Assembly: GCA_040770645.1 (NCBI GenBank)
Contig: JAXGIS010000022.1
Location: 1 to 21,869 of the forward strand
Origin: JAAYZX01 sp040770645
Lineage (GTDB): Bacteria; Actinomycetota; Thermoleophilia; RBG-16-64-13
Direction: 5' to 3'
DNA length: 21,869 nt
Part shown: in pieces, positions 16,964 through 21,869 of the stretch
Layout: each line of letters starts with the position of its first letter
Position numbering within the stretch: the stretch's first letter is position 1
Position numbers and translations under genes: made by a program
The notes under the pieces: generated by a model
What the model was told of the DNA's origin: nothing
The model's database searches: none
Seen by the model: only the letters and a program-made list of their open reading frames with translations

Positions 16964-17788
16964 TTACTCTGCGGTTGGGGTCGCGTGCGCCTGTGCGGCC
17001 TCCTCCCGCCACAAAGCCACCCGACGCGCGATTAGGCCCGCCGCCGCCCCCGCCCCCACACCGTTGTCGATGTTCACCACCACCAGCCCCGGTGTGCAGG
17101 TCTGAAGCATGGAGTACAGAGCCGCCTTCCCGGCTCCACCTGCCCCATAGCCGCTGGACACCGGCACGCCCACAACCGGCACCGACACTAGTCCCGCCAC
17201 CACCGAAGCCAAGGCGCCCTCCATTCCCGCCACAACCACCACCACGTCGGCCTCGGCGCGGGCCAGCTCGGTGAGGGGCTCCAACAGTCGATGCACCCCG
17301 GCCACGCCCACATCATAAGCTGCTGTCACGCGACACCCCATGTGACGCGCCACCAAAGACACTTCCTCGGCCACCGGGATATCGGATGTGCCGGCAGTGA
17401 GTATCCCCACCACCCCGCCGCCTTCCTGGTGCTGGTAGCCCTCGGCCGAGACCTCGAGCGCGCCGCCCACGCCCTCCCACACTCGGGCACAGGCGCTTTC
17501 CGCCCAGTCTGTGACCAAGGTCCGCCGAACCGCGTCCACCCGACTGGCCAGCGCTACACCCCTTTCGCGCACAAACGCCTGCACGATGGCTAGGAATTGC
17601 TCGGGCGTCTTCCCCGGGCCATAGATGACCTCCGGCACGCCTTTGCGCTGCAGCCTCCCCATATCCAACCGCGCAAACTCGCCCACGTGAGCTACGGCCA
17701 GTTGCGGCCAGCGCTCCAGGGCGTCCTCCACCGCCACCCTTCCGGCCGCTACCTCCTCCAACAGTGTGCGCAGGGGTTCGTCCATCAT
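16964..17788 (-). CDS. larB: LarB, nickel-pincer cofactor biosynthesis protein (AIR carboxylase-like)
   Basis: LarB carboxylates the pyridinium ring of nicotinic acid adenine dinucleotide and cleaves the anhydride, the first step towards the nickel-pincer cofactor of lactate racemase and related enzymes. 274 residues. Motifs: RKGVPEVIYGPGKT (48-61), GILTAGTSDIPVAEE (128-142), YDVGVAGVHRLLEP, VVVVAGMEGALASVVAGL, PVSSGYGAGGAGKAALYSML, and VVNIDNGVGAGAAAG. The start ATG 17788 overlaps the stop of the D-Ala-D-Ala ligase (ATGA), so it is translationally coupled. LarC, LarE and LarA are not in the window. Small-residue-rich, with Val in several places where Ala is usual, but the motif core is complete. 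Confidence 0.92.
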   Translation of the reverse strand: MMDEPLRTLLEEVAAGRVAVEDALERWPQLAVAHVGEFARLDMGRLQRKGVPEVIYGPGKTPEQFLAIVQAFVRERGVALASRVDAVRRTLVTDWAESACARVWEGVGGALEVSAEGYQHQEGGGVVGILTAGTSDIPVAEEVSLVARHMGCRVTAAYDVGVAGVHRLLEPLTELARAEADVVVVVAGMEGALASVVAGLVSVPVVGVPVSSGYGAGGAGKAALYSMLQTCTPGLVVVNIDNGVGAGAAAGLIARRVALWREEAAQAHATPTAE

Positions 17789-18756
17789 GTCATGTGAGGA
17801 GTGCCGCCCAATCGATCCGCATCGAGTGCAGCCGTACCCAGGATCAGTTCCACCAATTCGTCATAAGACATCCCGATATGGCGGGCTTGGGCGGGCAGAT
17901 CGGATAGATCCGTCATGCCGGGGAGCGTGTTTACCTCCATGAACTGGGGCCCTTCAACCTTGTCCACCATGAAATCCACGCGACAGTAGCCGCGACACCC
18001 CACCGCTTCAAACACCCGACACGCCAAGCGCTGCGCTTCCGCGTACACGTCGGCCTCGAGTCGTGCCGGAATGACAAACTCGGTCAGGCCCGAGGTGTAC
18101 TTGGCTTCGTAGTCGTAGAAATCGCGCTTGGGAACCAGTTCCAGAATGGGAAGCGCCCAAGGCCCCCGCGGCCCCTCCAGTACGCCTACCGTTATCTCCG
18201 TGCCCACTACGCAGCGCTCCACAAATACGCTGCCGAAATCCGCCCGTCCACGCTCGATCACGGCAGCGAGATCGCCCGGCGACGTCAACTTAACCACGCC
18301 CACGGACGACCCCTCCTGGACAGGCTTGAACATGAGCGGATAGCCCAGATCGCGCTCCACGGCAGCCGCCGCTTCAGCAGCCGATATCCAGGGGTCGATC
18401 TCGCGCCAGACCGGAGTGGGAACACCGCTCTGGCCAACAACTTTCTTGCAGGCCACCTTGTTCATTGCCAGGGCCGAAGCCAGTACCCCCGACCCCGTGT
18501 AGGGAATGTCCAGGATCTCCAGCAGTCCTTGAATCGTGCCGTCTTCGCCGTAGCGTCCGTGAAGGGCCAGGAATGCCACCTCGGCACCGGCATCGGCCAG
18601 TCGACGGGCGACATCCCTTTGCGCGTCCACAGCCACAGCTCGATACCCCAGGTTCTGCAGGGCGCGCAGGCAGTTGGCCCCTGAGCGCAGTGACACCTCA
18701 CGTTCTGAGGAAATGCCGCCCATGAGAACGGCGACAGTCTTATCGCGAAATTTCAC
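17785..18756 (-). CDS. ddl: D-alanine--D-alanine ligase
   Basis: ATP-grasp enzyme joining two D-Ala for peptidoglycan precursors. 323 residues. Visible: MGGISSEREVSLRSG (12-26), LHGRYGEDGTIQGLLE, PYTGSGVLASALAMNK, FKPVQEGSSVGV (143-154), RDFYDYEAKYTSG (211-223), RGYCRVDFMV with Arg260 and Asp261, and QFMEVNTLPGMT with Glu274 and Asn276. Tyr220 in the EAKY motif is the residue typical of D-Ala-D-Ala enzymes; D-lactate ligases usually have Phe there. GTG 18756 is preceded by AAGGGGG at 7 nt. It overlaps the GGDEF gene by 17 bp and larB by 4 bp. Confidence 0.95.
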   Translation of the reverse strand: MKFRDKTVAVLMGGISSEREVSLRSGANCLRALQNLGYRAVAVDAQRDVARRLADAGAEVAFLALHGRYGEDGTIQGLLEILDIPYTGSGVLASALAMNKVACKKVVGQSGVPTPVWREIDPWISAAEAAAAVERDLGYPLMFKPVQEGSSVGVVKLTSPGDLAAVIERGRADFGSVFVERCVVGTEITVGVLEGPRGPWALPILELVPKRDFYDYEAKYTSGLTEFVIPARLEADVYAEAQRLACRVFEAVGCRGYCRVDFMVDKVEGPQFMEVNTLPGMTDLSDLPAQARHIGMSYDELVELILGTAALDADRLGGTPHMT

Positions 18757-19684
18757 GCAGCAACCCCCTTGTCAGCGGGGGTGTCGCAGCACACGGCGAA
18801 GTGGAGAGAGGAGTGCCGCGCAGACTCTGCGCTACGAACCCATGGCCAATCGTGAACCGACGGTAGCGACCGCAGCAGCCGAAGGCTCCCGCGGATGCGG
18901 TAGCCTCGGCCGCCATGAGCAGTTCGCGAGGCGTAGACCCGTCTCGGGGGAAGGTGGCGTATCCTATGGAGACCTCCAATTTGTGGCCTTGTACCAACCG
19001 TGACCCGGTCGATCGGCGCGCCTCGGCCACCAGTGACGAGAGCCCAAACCCGTCACCCTCCACAACCAAAGCGATGCGGTCATCGGTGATGCGATAGCCA
19101 CTCGCATTGGGTCCCACAATCCTCTTCACCCGCCGCGCCAACGCGCCCAGTGCTCTTCCCGCGGCCTCGGAGCCGGAGAGGAGGGCGTACTCCTGATAGC
19201 GTTCCAGCCGCACCACAACCAGTGAGAATCGCGTGTTGCCCCCGTGCTCAGCGTATAAGCCGCGGAGCGACTGCACAAATCCGGCACGCGAGATGAAGCC
19301 CGTGGCTTCGTCCTGGGGTGCGATCGCCCCGGAGCCTTGCCCCGCTTCAGCTCCCTCCAGCTCTTCCCGTAGCCTTCGCGCCGCCTGCCACGACAACAGC
19401 AGACCTCCCACCCACAGCAGTGCCATAGGCACCACGAGCCACAAGCTGGATGTCCACAGGATGAGTGGCACTACGATGGTGGCGTCGAACAGACAAAGCA
19501 GATAGCCCAGCGACATATCATCATCGAAGACTACGGTGAGACGCAGAGCCCACAGCGCGTAGGCGGCCAGGAGAATGGAGTACAGGATTCCGAAGACGCC
19601 CCGCACCCCGAAGGCGGAAGGTCCAACTACGGCGATGAGGCCGAACACGAGAAGTCGGTACTTGGCTTTGCGACGTTCAGTCAT
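18740..19684 (-). CDS. Membrane protein with degenerate GGDEF domain
   Basis: 314 residues: a short basic start (MTERRKAKYR), about four transmembrane helices (residues 10-105), a short linker, then a GGDEF-type fold (about 125-275). Fold landmarks are DEATGFISRAGFVQSL, RFSLVVVRLERYQEY, AAGRALGALARRVKRIV, and VSIGYATFPRDGSTPRELL. The active-site loop where GGDEF should stand reads YRITDDRIALVV, so diguanylate cyclase activity is unlikely; no RxxD inhibitory site is evident. The last ~40 residues look unstructured and overlap the start of ddl. It is the first gene of the ddl-larB operon, which suggests a regulatory or sensing role at the membrane; that is inference. Confidence 0.82.
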   Translation of the reverse strand: MTERRKAKYRLLVFGLIAVVGPSAFGVRGVFGILYSILLAAYALWALRLTVVFDDDMSLGYLLCLFDATIVVPLILWTSSLWLVVPMALLWVGGLLLSWQAARRLREELEGAEAGQGSGAIAPQDEATGFISRAGFVQSLRGLYAEHGGNTRFSLVVVRLERYQEYALLSGSEAAGRALGALARRVKRIVGPNASGYRITDDRIALVVEGDGFGLSSLVAEARRSTGSRLVQGHKLEVSIGYATFPRDGSTPRELLMAAEATASAGAFGCCGRYRRFTIGHGFVAQSLRGTPLSTSPCAATPPLTRGLLREISR

Positions 19685-19726
19685 GTGCGCCCCGCCACGC
19701 CGGTGTTTTTCTGTAATACCACTTGC

Positions 19727-19755
19727 ACTCTAACATAGTTGCAATGGCTATGCAA
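19727..19755 (-). promoter_or_regulatory. Candidate promoter of the GGDEF-ddl-larB operon
   Basis: On the minus strand TTGCAT (19750-19755), 17 bp, TAGAGT (19727-19732), with a predicted start ~36 bp before the ATG at 19684. The patch is clearly AT-rich relative to its surroundings. The -10 hexamer is the same as that proposed for the epimerase gene. Confidence 0.55.
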
Positions 19756-19756
19756 C
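19738..19756. promoter_or_regulatory. Palindrome over the -35 box (possible operator)
   Basis: GTTGCA (19738-19743), seven bases, TGCAAC (19751-19756): a perfect 6-bp dyad. It covers the -35 hexamer and most of the spacer of the promoter above, a position suited to a repressor site. No regulator is encoded nearby. Confidence 0.4.
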
Positions 19757-19888
19757 ACATATTGCTGAATCATCAGATTGAAATGATCACCGCGCAGAGC
19801 GAGCTGAGGTGCCGATGCGTGGCGACGCGCCCGAGGGGAATAGACCAGACACTGAACCCGGGGGCGGAGAGTAGAATGGAAGAGGTGA

Positions 19889-19961
<73 letters not shown>

Positions 19962-19977
19962 GGGAACAAAGAGAAGG

Positions 19978-20051
19978 TGGGCCTAAGTGGAGTCGAACCA
20001 CCGACCTCATCCTTATCAGGGATGCGCTCTAACCAACTGAGCTATAGGCCC
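19978..20051 (-). tRNA. tRNA-Ile (anticodon GAT)
   Basis: 74 nt with a 7-bp acceptor (GGGCCTA with TAGGCCC), 4-bp D stem, anticodon loop CTGATAA, T loop TTCGACT, discriminator A, and no encoded CCA. It is transcribed before tRNA-Ala, the same order as in rRNA-operon spacers, but no rRNA lies on either side here. Confidence 0.97.
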
Positions 20052-20063
20052 ACGGGAGTCAGA

Positions 20064-20091
20064 AGTTTACCGACTCGCTCCGGGATGTCAA
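20064..20091 (-). promoter_or_regulatory. Promoter of the tRNA-Ile/tRNA-Ala unit
   Basis: TTGACA (20086-20091, consensus -35), 16 bp, TAAACT (20064-20069). Predicted transcription start is ~6 bp before the mature tRNA-Ile 5' end. This is the best promoter match in the window. Confidence 0.65.
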
Positions 20092-20157
20092 GCCGTAGCA
20101 GCCGCAGCAACCCCCATAGCGGAGGCCCGGTCGTTGCGGTAAGCTTGATACAGAGGC

Positions 20158-20177
20158 CTAGATGATTGATTCCACGA
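20158..20177. repeat. Left terminal inverted repeat of the IS
   Basis: Begins CTAGATGATTG and matches the reverse complement of 21126-21145 over 20 bases. It lies 3 bp outside the transposase stop codon. Confidence 0.9.
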
Positions 20178-20179
20178 CA

Positions 20180-21046
20180 TTAACAGTAATCGACCAGGGC
20201 TCGGCTGGGACGGCCCAGTTGGTAATTGAGGCTGATGCAGGCGGCCAGGCACAGAAAGCGCTGCAATATGCGTTCTTTGAGTCCAGGAAGGGTTCGGGCT
20301 CCGTGGCGTTCCAGAGAAAGGACGTCTTTGCAGGTCCAGAAAATGGACTCGATGCGCTGGCGGATGGGAGCGAGATGCAGCCCCTGGCCGACCTCGTCCT
20401 TGCGCTTGGGCCGGACGTGAATAGCCCCAAGATCCATGACTGCGGCGCTGAACTCCTGGCTTGCATATCCCTTGTCGGACAGCAGGGTTTCCCCGCCACG
20501 GCGCCTGCAGCGCCCGAGAAGCTCCAGTCCCACCTCACGTTCATCGCGCTTGGGAGAGGTAAGGCAAAACGCTCGGGGAGTGCCGTCGGTGGCGAAGATG
20601 GCATGCAAGCGTACTCCCCAGAAGTAGCGGGAATGACTGGCGCAGTATCCGTAGTCCGAGATGTCCGAAAGGGCGGAGCGAAGGACGGTTTCCCGGCTTC
20701 TGGCGCACTCCACCGGGGTCGAGTCGATGAGCAGAAGAGTATCTGTGAAACCGGGACTTTGCTGGGCAAAGATGACCAGGAACCACTCGAGAAGAGGGGC
20801 CAGACGGCGCCGGCGCTTGAAGTAGGCGGCCTGTGCCGGAATCTCGGGGAAGAGCGGGGAAAGACGGTCTTGAGCCACGCGCAGGAAGCGACGGTCAGAA
20901 GGGATGCCCATGATGGCCTGAGCCACACACAAGGTGACGATCTCGGCATCGGTGGTTCGGCGGCGGGCGTTTCTCTTGGGCTCTGGCAAAAGATCATCGG
21001 CTGTGCAATAAACGACGGTGCAGAGGGTGTCGAGGTCGGCGTGCAT
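20180..21046 (-). CDS. IS982-family DDE transposase
   Basis: 288 residues, intact. The N-terminal region (LDTLCTVVYCTADDLLPEPK, then RTTDAEIVTLCVAQAIMG, SDRRFLRVAQ and FPEIPAQAAYFKRRRR) is the IS982-type DNA-binding part. The catalytic triad is Asp108 in LLIDSTPVE, Asp191 in LLSDKGYASQEF, and Glu233 in IESIFWTCKDVLSLERHG; SDYGYCASHSRYFWGVRLH lies between. ATG 21046 has GGAGG 5 nt upstream. With intact termini and catalytic residues it could still move. Confidence 0.93.
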   Translation of the reverse strand: MHADLDTLCTVVYCTADDLLPEPKRNARRRTTDAEIVTLCVAQAIMGIPSDRRFLRVAQDRLSPLFPEIPAQAAYFKRRRRLAPLLEWFLVIFAQQSPGFTDTLLLIDSTPVECARSRETVLRSALSDISDYGYCASHSRYFWGVRLHAIFATDGTPRAFCLTSPKRDEREVGLELLGRCRRRGGETLLSDKGYASQEFSAAVMDLGAIHVRPKRKDEVGQGLHLAPIRQRIESIFWTCKDVLSLERHGARTLPGLKERILQRFLCLAACISLNYQLGRPSRALVDYC

Positions 21047-21125
21047 CGTGGCCTCCAGGCAGACGGTGTTGCTATCACCGTCGGCTTCGGCCTCTCTGCC
21101 TCGAACCCCTTCTTCTCCGCCATGT

Positions 21126-21145
21126 TCGTGGAATCAATCATCTAG
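21126..21145. repeat. Right terminal inverted repeat of the IS
   Basis: Perfect 20-bp inverted copy of the left end. It lies 73 bp before the start codon of the PLDc_N gene, and a TACAAT hexamer (21146-21151) follows at once. Confidence 0.9.
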
Positions 21146-21218
21146 TACAATGATTCGGGATTGCGGGACTGACCCGCAGGCCACATGGCCCAGATCGGCA
21201 CCCGGGAGGATCAGCAAC

Positions 21219-21440
21219 GTGCACACACCTCCGTTTCTCGACAGCCTGAGCTTCGCCGAGTTGGGAGCCATTCTGCTACCGCTTCTGGCCATCCAGTTGA
21301 GCCTTATGATCTGGGCTTTGGTCGACCTCGTCCGCCGCGAACGCGTCCGCGGCGGGAGCAAGCTCGTGTGGGTTCTGGTTATTCTGCTCCTCAACTTCAT
21401 TGGGCCCATCCTCTATCTGGTGTGGGGACGCAACGAATGA
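21219..21440 (+). CDS. Small PLDc_N-domain membrane protein (YxlE-like)
   Basis: 73 residues. GTG 21219 is preceded by GGGAGGA at 8 nt, which decides the start; a longer frame from 21018 runs into the IS and is not credible. Two transmembrane helices (AELGAILLPLLAIQLSLMIWALVDLV and LVWVLVILLLNFIGPILYLVW split by a basic RRERVRGGSK turn) and the ending WGRNE are typical of PLDc_N proteins. Such genes commonly precede an ABC ATPase and permease, as in Bacillus yxlEFG. Its stop overlaps the ATPase start by four bases (ATGA). Confidence 0.87.
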   Translation: MHTPPFLDSLSFAELGAILLPLLAIQLSLMIWALVDLVRRERVRGGSKLVWVLVILLLNFIGPILYLVWGRNE

Positions 21441-21869
21441 CGTTCAGGACAACCCCGGCCGAAACGACTACCGATACGACTACCGACGCTGCCGTTCAGG
21501 CGGCTCCCCAAAGTACCCCCGCCATCACCACCAGCAGTCTGACTCGCCGGTTTCGTGAGTTCTGTGCAGTCGACCACCTGTCCATGTCGGTCCCACGCGG
21601 AGAGATATACGGCTTCCTCGGGCCCAACGGGGCCGGCAAGACCACCACGCTCAAGATGCTGGCCGGGTTGCTCTCCCCCACTTCCGGGACGGCGACTGTG
21701 GCCGGAGAACTCGTGCGGCCCGGCGAGGCGAGCCTGGAGCTGCGCCGACGCGTCGGCTTCTTGGCGGAGGAACCCGCGTTCTACCCGTGGATGACGGCAA
21801 ACGAGGCGCTGGTGTTCGTTACGCGACTGCATGGGAGCTCGGCGGGCCCGCGCCACGCGCGGGCCGGCC
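21437..21869 (+). CDS. ABC transporter ATP-binding protein (3' end outside window)
   Basis: 144 codons seen, open to the right edge. A Thr/Ala-rich N-terminal tail of ~28 residues is followed by the nucleotide-binding domain: TSSLTRRFREFCAVDHLSM, Walker A GPNGAGKTT (62-70), KMLAGLLSPTSGTATVAG, and RRRVGFLAEEPAFYPWMTANE at the Q-loop, where Glu stands in place of Gln as in many YxlF/CcmA-type exporters. The signature motif and Walker B lie beyond the window. Start and overlap with the PLDc_N gene indicate translational coupling. An ABC-2-type permease gene is expected next. Substrate unknown. Confidence 0.9.
   Translation, partial: MTFRTTPAETTTDTTTDAAVQAAPQSTPAITTSSLTRRFREFCAVDHLSMSVPRGEIYGFLGPNGAGKTTTLKMLAGLLSPTSGTATVAGELVRPGEASLELRRRVGFLAEEPAFYPWMTANEALVFVTRLHGSSAGPRHARAG

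Larger units (their letters stand above)
20158..21145 (-). mobile_element. Complete IS982-type insertion sequence
   Basis: 988 bp bounded by 20-bp perfect inverted repeats (20158-20177, 21126-21145) around one intact transposase gene. The outer four bases are CTAG, itself a palindrome, so the exact tips are uncertain by up to four bases. No convincing target duplication is seen in the flanks. It sits between the tRNA promoter region and the PLDc_N-ABC operon. Confidence 0.9.

Noticed and set aside
20158..21145. Two 327-codon frames, one per strand, each starting in one IS inverted repeat and ending in the other
   Set aside because: They arise because the inverted repeat contains ATGATTGATT and its complement gives a stop. 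The translations have no family features, and the 288-residue transposase with a complete DDE triad explains the DNA.
20150..21155. Target site duplication of the IS
   Set aside because: Flanking bases show at most a two-base match (TA), which the CTAG tips make uninformative.
21162..21178. Hairpin TGCGGG-5-CCCGCA after the IS
   Set aside because: Only six base pairs with no following T run, so not a terminator; too short to call an operator or leader element.

Overview
The window is GC-rich DNA from a monoderm, S-layer-type bacterium. The signs are S-layer homology (SLH) proteins, a CsaB-type pyruvyltransferase, a WecG/TagA transferase, a SpoIID/LytB protein whose Gly-Trp-Gly motif lies near the N-terminus, Thr-rich linkers, DUF4330, and two tRNA genes without an encoded CCA. 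This fits a deep-branching actinobacterial lineage or a high-GC Firmicutes lineage; the sequence alone does not decide between them.

Layout: positions 1-15238 carry one long minus-strand run of cell-envelope genes. In transcription order these are a DUF4330 membrane protein, an O-antigen-polymerase/ligase-like protein, three glycosyltransferases, a WecG/TagA/CpsF domain fused behind the third of them, CsaB, an M23 peptidase-SLH protein, an amidase-SLH protein, a SpoIID-SLH protein, and a second O-antigen-ligase-like protein that runs off the left edge. Divergent from the head of this run is an intact UDP-GlcNAc 2-epimerase (15464-16639). Read together they form a secondary cell wall polymer (SCWP) module: the epimerase supplies UDP-ManNAc, the WecG/TagA domain and glycosyltransferases build the lipid-linked repeat, Wzy-like proteins polymerise or transfer it, CsaB pyruvylates it, and the SLH hydrolases bind the pyruvylated product.

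Positions 16677-19684 hold a tight minus-strand operon: a membrane protein with a degenerate GGDEF domain, D-Ala-D-Ala ligase, LarB, and a 90-residue orphan. It has a recognisable promoter with a palindrome over its -35 box. Upstream are tRNA-Ala(TGC) and tRNA-Ile(GAT) with their own promoter and no rRNA genes nearby. A complete IS982-type insertion sequence (20158-21145) follows. The right end starts a plus-strand PLDc_N-ABC transporter operon.

The most unusual property is that about 15 reading-frame breaks, many in short G/C runs, hit six genes between 2.4 and 14.5 kb, while the genes from 15.4 kb to the right edge have none. This is either local sequence error or real decay of the envelope cluster. 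Raw reads would decide, and it affects every statement about whether those genes work.
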